NCBI GenBank assembly: GCA_030037955.1
Contig: JASHPT010000155.1
Location: 1 to 36,415 of the forward strand
Source: Thermoplasmata archaeon
GTDB taxonomy: Archaea > Thermoplasmatota > Thermoplasmata > Lutacidiplasmatales > UBA184
Reading direction: 5' to 3'
Length of the DNA: 36,415 nucleotides
Below, in pieces: positions 22,935 to 29,280 of this stretch. Each line of letters begins with the position of its first letter. Within the stretch, counting starts at the first letter, position 1. Below the pieces are notes generated by a model. It was not told where the DNA came from and searched no databases. It worked only from the letters and a program-made list of their open reading frames with translations. The translations under genes were made by a program, and so were the position numbers.

Positions 22935-23369
22935 CTAGTCGCTCAGCGCGCCGGAGCTTGACCGCATCCGGCGAACGGTCTCTTTGAGCAGGGTCCGAAG
23001 GACCTCCGGCTCGTTGCCGACGGCCGCCCAGAACTCCCACGGGGACAGCACGAGGCACTTCACCGGCCCCTGCGCCTTCACGTCGGCCGTCCGCGGCTGC
23101 TCGTCCAGCAGGGCCATCTCGCCGAAGAACTGGCCGGGTCCGAGCTCGGAGAGTTTCTGTCCCGCCTTCTCCACCCGGGCTCGGCCGTCCAGGATCAGGT
23201 AGAAACCGATGCCCTTCTCTCCCTGCCGGACGATCAGATCGTTGTCCCGGTAGCTGCGTTCCTTGGCCGTGGTGGCCATGGTCCGGATCTGGGACTTGCT
23301 GAGGCCCGAGAAGAGAGGCACCGACCGGAGCAGGCTCTGGGCATCCATGGGCGTCGACACGTCGGGCAT
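22935..23369 (-). CDS. Stand-alone cyclic nucleotide-binding (cNMP/CRP N-terminal) domain protein
   Basis: 144 residues, a single cNMP-binding beta-roll. The phosphate-binding cassette is GQFFGEMALLDEQPRTADV (about residues 79-97), with the Glu and Arg that contact cyclic nucleotide in true binders both present. There is no DNA-binding helix-turn-helix and no kinase or channel domain, so it must act through a partner or by localisation. Cyclic nucleotide use in archaea is poorly known, so the ligand is open. An AT-rich box lies about 28-31 nt upstream of ATG 23369. Confidence 0.88.
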   Translation of the reverse strand: MPDVSTPMDAQSLLRSVPLFSGLSKSQIRTMATTAKERSYRDNDLIVRQGEKGIGFYLILDGRARVEKAGQKLSELGPGQFFGEMALLDEQPRTADVKAQGPVKCLVLSPWEFWAAVGNEPEVLRTLLKETVRRMRSSSGALSD

Positions 23370-23393
23370 CTAGACTCCCGGACCGCATCGGCT

Positions 23394-23406
23394 CGATACA
23401 TAAATG
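23394..23406 (-). promoter_or_regulatory. TATA-like box for the cNMP-domain gene
   Basis: CCATTTATGTATC on the minus strand, centred about 31 nt before ATG 23369; transcription would start within a few nucleotides of the start codon. Confidence 0.5.
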
Positions 23407-23461
23407 GGTAGCCGGCGGCCCGAGGGGCGGGGCCGGATGCGGCCGCGAAGGACGACCCGTT

Positions 23462-23728
23462 CTACTCGAACCAATCGTGGAAGAATCCGATGCCGATGGA
23501 AACCCACGAACCCAGCAGGACGGCCGTGAGGATCAGAAGGGAGACGAAGACGATGACGATGTCCTGGAACAGGCTGAAATGCGTCGCCCAGAACGCCACG
23601 TAGAGCAGGGTGAAGCTGACCCAGGCCGTCGCGGCTGCGATCGAGGCGAGGATTCGTCGCCGGATCCGACCAAACAGGTTCCCACGAAAGCCGAAGGGGT
23701 TGTCTCCGGGGTACTCGGTGGCGCTCAT
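23462..23728 (-). CDS. Small two-TM membrane protein
   Basis: 88 residues. The basic region GRIRRRIL (about 20-27) precedes two membrane segments (about 28-48 and 56-78) and the C-terminus is FFHDWFE. The positive-inside rule places the N-terminus in the cytoplasm. No family recognised. The start ATG 23728 lies 25 nt downstream of a CTTAAG TATA-like box. A perfect 6-bp inverted repeat (23763-23779) lies just upstream of that box, perhaps an operator. Confidence 0.7.
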   Translation of the reverse strand: MSATEYPGDNPFGFRGNLFGRIRRRILASIAAATAWVSFTLLYVAFWATHFSLFQDIVIVFVSLLILTAVLLGSWVSIGIGFFHDWFE

Positions 23729-23749
23729 CGGCGGGAAACAGGCGCGCTC

Positions 23750-23758
23750 ACTTAAGGG
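23750..23758 (-). promoter_or_regulatory. TATA-like box for the 88-residue membrane protein
   Basis: CCCTTAAGT on the minus strand is centred about 25 nt before ATG 23728, consistent with a leaderless start. Confidence 0.45.
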
Positions 23759-23762
23759 CTAG

Positions 23763-23779
23763 ACTCACCAGTTGTGAGT
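23763..23779. repeat. Perfect inverted repeat in a divergent intergenic region
   Basis: ACTCAC (23763-23768) and GTGAGT (23774-23779) are perfect complements around a 5-nt CAGTT loop. It lies immediately upstream of the TATA-like box of the 88-residue gene, where an operator or activator site would be expected; a chance hairpin is possible. Confidence 0.35.
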
Positions 23780-23894
23780 GGCCGTCACGACGGGCCGGCG
23801 CAGTGCTCATGCGTCCCGGGCCGTCGCGAAGACAGTGTCCGGGGACCAGCCGCCGGCGTATTGAGCCCCGACCGGTGGGACGTCCCGGTGCCTC

Positions 23895-24473
23895 ATGACC
23901 GAGATGAATCCCATCTCGCGATTCTTCGTCAACCTGTCCGCCCGCCGGCGGTCCAACCGCCGGTACGCATGGATCTCGAGCGGGGTGGCGATCCCGGCTT
24001 CGTCCCGTTGTCTCGAGCTCGGATGCGGCAACGCCATCTTCGCGGCCCAGTTCGTCGAGAAGTTTCGGCCCTCCTCCTACGAGGCGACGGACCTGGATCC
24101 CGAGCAGCTGACTCGGGCCCGCCGGCTGCTTGCCCGGCAATTCCCGGCCGGGGTCCCTGCGGAGCTTCACCTTCAGGAGGCAAACATGCTCCAGCTTCCG
24201 TTCCCGGACTCCACACTGGACGTCGTGCTGGCGTTCGTGACGCTGCATCACGCCGGCGAGGACCACCACGACTTCGCGGCGGTTCAACGCGCGTTGTCCG
24301 AGGTGAACCGGGTGCTTCGGCCGGGCGGCCGTTTGGTCTACGAGGAGTTTCTCCACCGGGACGCCATCCGTTCCTGGCTAGGCTCGAAGGGGTTTGTCAT
24401 CGAGCGGGTGGACCGTCGCTTTCGCCTCGAGCGCGTAGCCGCCCGGAAACCCCCTGTCCCCGATACGCCCTGA
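23895..24473 (+). CDS. Class I SAM-dependent methyltransferase
   Basis: 192 residues. Motif I CLELGCGNAIFAAQF (about residues 39-53) with the acidic end of strand 2 in ATDLDPEQL, motif II-like LPFPDSTLDVVLAFVTLHH (about residues 101-119) and VLRPGGRLVYEEF (about 140-152) identify a Ubie-type fold. A short N-terminal helix precedes the fold and the C-terminal strands are abbreviated, so it is smaller than usual. The substrate is unknown. The gap from the divergent membrane gene (about 165 bp) holds the inverted repeat at 23763 and a weak TATA-like GTATTGA at 23858. Confidence 0.88.
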   Translation: MTEMNPISRFFVNLSARRRSNRRYAWISSGVAIPASSRCLELGCGNAIFAAQFVEKFRPSSYEATDLDPEQLTRARRLLARQFPAGVPAELHLQEANMLQLPFPDSTLDVVLAFVTLHHAGEDHHDFAAVQRALSEVNRVLRPGGRLVYEEFLHRDAIRSWLGSKGFVIERVDRRFRLERVAARKPPVPDTP

Positions 24474-24625
24474 AGGACCCGCCAGTCCCCCGGCCGGGGC
24501 GTCCCGTACCGGGGCTCCTTTCCCTCCCCTGCCGTGACCTCGCCCGGTGGGTTCGTCTCTTCTCCTCCGGCCGCCGCCGTGGGGATGGTCCTCGTCCGGG
24601 TCGGCTCCGATGAATGAAGGCCGGA

Positions 24626-25201
24626 CTATCGTCGGCCTCCAAGATCTCGGCTTCGGAAGCACCTGGCCTCGTGGTCGTTCACCAGGCCGGCGGCCTGCAG
24701 GTAAGCGTAGACGATCGTAGGCCCGACGAAGCCGAAGCCCCGCCGCCGCAGGTCCTTGCTCAGCGCGACCGACTCCGGGGAGGTCGCAGGGACTTCGTGC
24801 CCGCCCTGCGGGCGCCGCCTCCGAGGTGCATCGCCCACAAAGGGCCACACGTAGGCATCGAACCGGCCGTACTCCTTCTGGACCCGAAGGAAGGCCCGGG
24901 CGTTTTCGACGGTCGACTCGATCTTCCGCCGGTTGCGAATTATTCCGGCGTCGTGGAGGAGGGACCGGATTCGGGCTGGTGTAAAGCGAGCCACCGTCGC
25001 GGGGTCGAACCCCGCGAAGACCCGTCGATAGTTCTCCCGTCGGTGCAGGATCGTGGACCAGCTGAGACCCGCCTGGGCTCCCTCCAGGACCAGGAACTCG
25101 AAGTGCCGGCGATCGTCGTGAACGGGAACCCCCCATTCCCGGTCGTGGTACTGGCGAAGGAGGTCGTCCGGGCCCGTGGCCCAGCCACACCGCTCGGTCA
25201 T
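24626..25201 (-). CDS. tag: DNA-3-methyladenine glycosylase I
   Basis: 191 residues, as in E. coli Tag. It excises 3-methyladenine from DNA as the first step of base excision repair. C5, H19, H177 and C181 correspond to the four zinc ligands of the Tag zinc snap; YHDREWG and LEGAQAGLSW contain the conserved catalytic-site residues (Glu 40). The start overlaps the stop of the alkyltransferase-like gene (ATGA), so the two alkylation-damage genes are coupled. The 152-bp stretch between its end and the upstream methyltransferase gene shows nothing recognisable. Confidence 0.95.
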   Translation of the reverse strand: MTERCGWATGPDDLLRQYHDREWGVPVHDDRRHFEFLVLEGAQAGLSWSTILHRRENYRRVFAGFDPATVARFTPARIRSLLHDAGIIRNRRKIESTVENARAFLRVQKEYGRFDAYVWPFVGDAPRRRRPQGGHEVPATSPESVALSKDLRRRGFGFVGPTIVYAYLQAAGLVNDHEARCFRSRDLGGRR

Positions 25202-25536
25202 TCCACGGACCGGGGTCGAGCGGGACCCGCCTGCCGTAGCCGTCGATACCGGGCCGCCGGCATGATGACCCGATGACCCCGGAGAGGCACGCCCTCTCGT
25301 CGCAGTCGTCGGTACTGCGCATCACCGATCGGGAGCGATCCGTCCGCCCGAACCACCCGATGCCATGGCATCGAGTCGTCCGAGGTCGCGAGGACCTGGC
25401 CGACCTGACGGGGAGCGTGCGGATCGACATCCCCGTAGGTTGCTACGTACCCTCGAGGGATCGCGCGAACCCGCGCGATGACGAACTCGCTGTAGACGAC
25501 CGAGGGACGTCTCGGCCGGGCCCGTCGCGCTCGCAT
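25198..25536 (-). CDS. Alkyltransferase-like protein (ATL, MGMT family without acceptor Cys)
   Basis: 112 residues from ATG 25536, typical for the single-domain ATL group. GYVATYGDV (29-37), APRQVGQVL (41-49) and PWHRVVRADG (57-66) match the MGMT DNA-binding domain, but the acceptor cysteine of PCHRV is Trp (W58). Known ATLs with this change cannot accept the alkyl group; they bind O6-alkylguanine, flip it out and hand it to nucleotide excision repair. A UvrB is encoded elsewhere in this window (5984), so that pathway is at least partly present. It sits between the toroid gene (5 nt gap) and tag (4-nt overlap), an apparent operon. Confidence 0.9.
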   Translation of the reverse strand: MRARRARPRRPSVVYSEFVIARVRAIPRGYVATYGDVDPHAPRQVGQVLATSDDSMPWHRVVRADGSLPIGDAQYRRLRREGVPLRGHRVIMPAARYRRLRQAGPARPRSVE

Positions 25537-25541
25537 GTTGC

Positions 25542-26564
25542 TCAAGGCTCCAGCCGCCCGGCGGCGCATAGTACGCCGAGTGCGTCCACGGTCACCCACG
25601 CGTTGGACCGGCGGAGGCCCGTGCCCCCCCAGTCGACGAACTCGCCGGAACCCGCGTAGCGGCGCGGGCTGTACCGGTAGTACTTTGACTCGGCGGGCCA
25701 GCCGCCGTCGGGGAGGCGCTTCTGTTCGAGGAGGTCGAGGGCATCGGAGCAGCGCTGGTCACGGATCCGGCCCACCGCGGCCATGGCGCGCAGGCCGGCC
25801 AGCACGTCGTAGTGAAAGTACGTGGGATAGTGCAGCCGGACGAAATCGGGTCGGATGACTCGCCCATCGGACCTCCGTCGGTACAGGTGTCGGCTCAGGA
25901 ACACTTCGCTCGCCTGTCGGGCGGCTCGACGTTCGCGCGTCGAGCCGGTGGCGGCCGCATGCGCCGCGAGCCCCCCCATCGGAAGCAGGGTTTCCATGAA
26001 GGAGGACGTGTCGGCCGAGGCGCGTCGGTCGCAGTTCCACCCGCCGTCCGGCCACTGCCAGTGCAGGAGCCGTTCGGCCAGCTGGGCTCCCCTCCCATCG
26101 TCGAGACCCAGTCGCGTGATGGAGAGGAGGGCGTTTCCTTGCTGGGAGGCGCATCGGCGGTATCGCCCGTCAATCACGGGAACGCCCGGCCGTGCGGCGG
26201 CTTCCGACGCCCGGGTCGCAACGAACTCCCGGAAGTATCGGGAACCCAACCAGAGCTCGAGAACCCGGTCCCGCATGGCCACGAGCGCGGGGTCCCCGGC
26301 CGGGTACCCCAGGTCGGCGAGGTGAGCCAGGACCCACTGGAAGCCTTGCCACTTGAGATAGACGTCCCGGACCGACAGCACCCGGCCCGGCCGATCCCGG
26401 TCCCGCAGCAGCCGTCGGACCCGGTCCGAGCGACGCACCTCCGCCTGGAGGGCACGGAGTCGCCGAGAGCCGGGCTCTTCCCCTAGGACCTGGACGCGTG
26501 CCTTCCAGCGGAGCGACGGCTCCGACGAGCCCAACAGGTGGGCCAGCACGGGTCCCGGCCGCAT
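25542..26564 (-). CDS. Prenyltransferase/squalene-cyclase-like repeat (alpha-alpha toroid) protein, copy 1
   Basis: About 340 residues from ATG 26564; GTG 26618 would add 18 residues, but the ATG aligns with the start of the paralogue at 29193 and has an AT-rich patch at the TATA distance. Repeats with QWPDGGWNCD and KRLPDGGWPAE resemble the QW motifs of the prenyltransferase/cyclase toroid. RLHYPTYFHYDVLAGL matches RFHYPTHYFYDVLVGL of the paralogue. The DxDD motif of hopene cyclases is absent, so cyclase activity is unlikely. Proteins of this type are sometimes mislabelled NifH in databases. First gene of an operon with the ATL protein and tag, which hints at a DNA-damage link (inference). 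Confidence 0.8.
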   Translation of the reverse strand: MRPGPVLAHLLGSSEPSLRWKARVQVLGEEPGSRRLRALQAEVRRSDRVRRLLRDRDRPGRVLSVRDVYLKWQGFQWVLAHLADLGYPAGDPALVAMRDRVLELWLGSRYFREFVATRASEAAARPGVPVIDGRYRRCASQQGNALLSITRLGLDDGRGAQLAERLLHWQWPDGGWNCDRRASADTSSFMETLLPMGGLAAHAAATGSTRERRAARQASEVFLSRHLYRRRSDGRVIRPDFVRLHYPTYFHYDVLAGLRAMAAVGRIRDQRCSDALDLLEQKRLPDGGWPAESKYYRYSPRRYAGSGEFVDWGGTGLRRSNAWVTVDALGVLCAAGRLEP

Positions 26565-26698
26565 CGACCGGCGAACGGCCCCCGGCTCTAATCTCTTCCA
26601 GAGCCCTTTCGGGCCCACCCACGGCAGGAGCGCCGGAGGACCGGCCGTTTCAGCACCCCTCCCTCCGGTTCAAGTCGGCGCGGAGCCTCCCGTCCGGC

Positions 26699-27550
26699 AT
26701 GACGGTGACGTCAGGTCCTGGCCGAGCCCGCCCCGATTCCGACATAGTGAAAGTCCCCGGAGGTCATCTGGCCTACGACGCCGCCGGACGCGGTGCGACT
26801 GTAGTGTTCATCCATTCCGTCATCGCCGACCGGAGAATGTGGGACCGCGAGTTCGCCAGGCTGGCAGGCCATCACCGGGTGGTGCGCTTCGACCTCCGCG
26901 GCTTCGGAGGATCCTCGGCCGCGACGGACCGCTTCTCCAACATCGCCGACCTCCATGCCATCATCCACGAGCTGCGTCTTGCGCCCGCCACGCTGGTCGG
27001 TTCCAGCATGGGAGGCGCGATCGCTGTCGACTATGCCCTGGAGCACCCGGACGACGTGGCCGCCCTCTTTCTCGCAGCCCCGGGACTTTCCGGAGGGATT
27101 CTGCCACCCTTCGACGCGGCGGAACAAGCGGCGCTCGACTACGACGACCAAAAGTCACAGGAAATCTCTCGCGCGTGGACTGCCGGGGACCGGTCGAAGG
27201 CGGTTGAACTACTGCAGCATCTGTGGTGTGCGGAACTCAAGGGCCCGGCGCTGTCGCTCTTCCGGACGATGGTCGAGGAGAACCTGACCGAGGTCTTCGC
27301 GAGCCCGACGCAGAATCAGGCGCAGGCGACGCCGGCGGCGACGCGTCTCGGACAGCTCCATGCCCCCACGACGGTGGCCGTCGGCGACCGGGACAACCCC
27401 TCGATGCCCGTCTTCGCCCGTCGGATCTCTGAGGGGATCTCCGGCAGCCGGCTGGTGACCATACCGGGGGCCGACCACTTGATCAATCTCTCGCAGCCCG
27501 AGGCGTTCGAGACGCACCTCCTCGCCACGTTCGCGAGCCGTCGTCAGTGA
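26699..27550 (+). CDS. Alpha/beta hydrolase
   Basis: 283 residues from ATG 26699. Nucleophile elbow GSSMGG (Ser about residue 103), acid in VAVGDRDNPS and catalytic His in GADHLINLSQP give a complete triad; VVRFDLRGFGGS precedes, as in esterase/C-C hydrolase and non-heme haloperoxidase-like members. Substrate unknown. The frame is open about 200 bp upstream, overlapping the divergent toroid gene, so the later ATG is preferred. Its stop overlaps the start of the GNAT gene (GTGA), so they are coupled. Confidence 0.9.
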   Translation: MTVTSGPGRARPDSDIVKVPGGHLAYDAAGRGATVVFIHSVIADRRMWDREFARLAGHHRVVRFDLRGFGGSSAATDRFSNIADLHAIIHELRLAPATLVGSSMGGAIAVDYALEHPDDVAALFLAAPGLSGGILPPFDAAEQAALDYDDQKSQEISRAWTAGDRSKAVELLQHLWCAELKGPALSLFRTMVEENLTEVFASPTQNQAQATPAATRLGQLHAPTTVAVGDRDNPSMPVFARRISEGISGSRLVTIPGADHLINLSQPEAFETHLLATFASRRQ

Positions 27551-28188
27551 CCGTGGCGAACCCGCGGCTCCGGCGGCCGACTCCCCGGGGCTCGGACGGC
27601 CCCAGGCTCCGCGCGTACGACCTCTCCCCGTCTCGATGGAAGGACTTCGAGCGGCTGTTCGTCCGGAACCACGGGGTCCAGGCCGGCTGCTGGTGCATGT
27701 TCTACCACCGGGAGCGCCCCACCGGCCCCCTCGAGAGTGCCGAGCGACAGGAAGGGAACCGGCGGGACCACCGAGCCCTGGTGCTCCGAGGCCACGCCCA
27801 TGGAGTTCTCGTCTACCGCGACGGTGAGCCGGTGGGATGGTGCCAGTTTGGACGTCGCGAGGATCTTCCGCGGATCGAGAACGGTCGGCGGTACCGGTCC
27901 GCCGCCCCGGAGCTGGGTCCTCCTCCCGAGTGGCGGATCACCTGCTTCCTCGTGGACCCGCCCTCCCGCCGGGCCGGGATCGCACGATTCGCGCTGCGCG
28001 CCGCCCTCGCGGCCATCCGGCGGCTGGGCGGAGGAGTCGTCGAGGCGTACCCTGCCACGCACGCGAATGCGGTCGACATCTGGTTCGGCACCGTGCGCAT
28101 GTTCCAGCGCGAGGGGTTCCGCGCGGTCCGGCCCTTCGGACGGAGCAACGTACTGATGCGGAAGGCCCTGAGACCCGCCCGGCCCTAA
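27547..28188 (+). CDS. GNAT-family acetyltransferase
   Basis: 213 residues from GTG 27547. HGVLVYRDGEPVGWCQFGRR (about residues 79-98), ITCFLVDPPSRRAGIARFAL (about 136-155, with the acetyl-CoA loop R-R-x-G-I/A) and FQREGFRAVRPFGRSNVLMRK near the end fit the GNAT fold. The N-terminal GCWCMFYHRERP is characteristic of a subset of environmental GNAT proteins of unknown target. Coupled to the upstream hydrolase. Confidence 0.85.
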   Translation: MTVANPRLRRPTPRGSDGPRLRAYDLSPSRWKDFERLFVRNHGVQAGCWCMFYHRERPTGPLESAERQEGNRRDHRALVLRGHAHGVLVYRDGEPVGWCQFGRREDLPRIENGRRYRSAAPELGPPPEWRITCFLVDPPSRRAGIARFALRAALAAIRRLGGGVVEAYPATHANAVDIWFGTVRMFQREGFRAVRPFGRSNVLMRKALRPARP

Positions 28189-28221
28189 CGGGCTACCCCG
28201 AGGACTCCGGTGCCCTCGCCG

Positions 28222-29193
28222 CTACTGCGCTCTCTCAACTCGGTCGAGGACCCGGAGCGCGGTGAGGGTGATCCATTTGCTGGGTCGCCCGGGCTCTTCG
28301 AGGATCAGCGGAGTGATCCTCCGAGCGTGGAGGTCGATCTTCGTCCCGCGCCCGAAGTCCGGGTGCACCCGGTCGATGACCCAGGTGCCGTCGCGCCGAC
28401 GCTTGTCCCGGAGAATGTTCAGCGCGGAGCGGAGCCTCGGGTCGTCGGCAAAGCCGAGCCGGGTGAGGACGTCCAGACCCACCAGCACGTCGTAGAAGTA
28501 ATGCGTCGGGTAGTGGAACCGGAACCACGGCGCGTATCGTCGGCCTTCCCGGAAGAGATTGCGCTTCAGGTAGAACTCCGCGCCCCGGGCGATGGCGCGA
28601 TCCATCCGGGCCGACCGTTTCGCTTGGGGGACGGCTGCGAACGCCGCCAGCGCCTCCCAGCCGTCGAGCGTGCCGGGAGCCTCCGGGCTGCAGTTCCATC
28701 CGCCGTTCTCCCGCTGGTCCTCTAGCATCCAGTCGAAGAGCATCCGCACGCGGCGGTCGTCGCCGTAGCCGAATCTCGTCAGGGTCCGGGCCACGTTGCC
28801 GACCGCGCACACCTCCTCGTGGAAGAAGTTGAAGGGCGAGGACAGCTGCAGCTTGTAGCGGAAGATCAGCTCGGCCAGTTTCCGGATCCGGGGGTCGGCC
28901 GACGTCATCCCCAGGTCCGCCAGCACGACGGCGCGCCAGATCGTCGTCCGATACTCCGGGAAGTAGAGGAACGAGAACCACTCCTTCAGGGACTTCGGCT
29001 CCCGGCGCTCCCAGTATCCGGCCGGTTTCTGGAGGCGCAACATGTCGTGCGCCCAGCCGACCCGAGCGATCCGAGACCGCGCAGCCCGCACGTCCGGGTC
29101 GTCCTCCCTCCGCCCCAGCAGGTCCGTCAATGCGTAGGCGCGGACGGAGGGCTGGTCCGGCTCGAGCAACCACTCGACGACGGGCGACGACAT
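28222..29193 (-). CDS. Prenyltransferase/squalene-cyclase-like repeat (alpha-alpha toroid) protein, copy 2
   Basis: About 323 residues from ATG 29193, which lies about 32 nt from a TATA-like CTTTATCG; an earlier ATG (29211) adds six residues. Opening SSPVVEWLLEPDQPSVRAY, repeat motif ENGGWNCSPEAPG and FHYPTHYFYDVLVGLDVLTR align with copy 1. As in copy 1 there is no DxDD, so it is a toroid protein of unknown role rather than a cyclase. Lies 34 bp from the GNAT gene, tail-to-tail; between the two copies lie only the coupled hydrolase and GNAT genes. Confidence 0.82.
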   Translation of the reverse strand: MSSPVVEWLLEPDQPSVRAYALTDLLGRREDDPDVRAARSRIARVGWAHDMLRLQKPAGYWERREPKSLKEWFSFLYFPEYRTTIWRAVVLADLGMTSADPRIRKLAELIFRYKLQLSSPFNFFHEEVCAVGNVARTLTRFGYGDDRRVRMLFDWMLEDQRENGGWNCSPEAPGTLDGWEALAAFAAVPQAKRSARMDRAIARGAEFYLKRNLFREGRRYAPWFRFHYPTHYFYDVLVGLDVLTRLGFADDPRLRSALNILRDKRRRDGTWVIDRVHPDFGRGTKIDLHARRITPLILEEPGRPSKWITLTALRVLDRVERAQ

Positions 29194-29220
29194 CCGACGG
29201 TGGGTCCGCATGGGCGCTAG

Positions 29221-29230
29221 GCGATAAAGG
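29221..29230 (-). promoter_or_regulatory. TATA-like box for toroid copy 2
   Basis: CCTTTATCGC on the minus strand is centred about 32 nt before ATG 29193; it supports that start over the ATG at 29211. Confidence 0.45.
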
Positions 29231-29280
29231 ATGACACCCGGTCGGTAGCCGCTCCGTGCGGCGCGGTCCTGACGATGTTC

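Noticed and set aside
25198-25536. Active O6-methylguanine-DNA methyltransferase
   Set aside because: The acceptor Cys of PCHRV is replaced by Trp (PWHRV), so it cannot accept the alkyl group; it fits the alkyltransferase-like group.
25542-29193. Squalene-hopene cyclases or NifH for the two toroid proteins
   Set aside because: No DxDD motif and proteins far shorter than cyclases; no nitrogenase P-loop or cluster cysteines.
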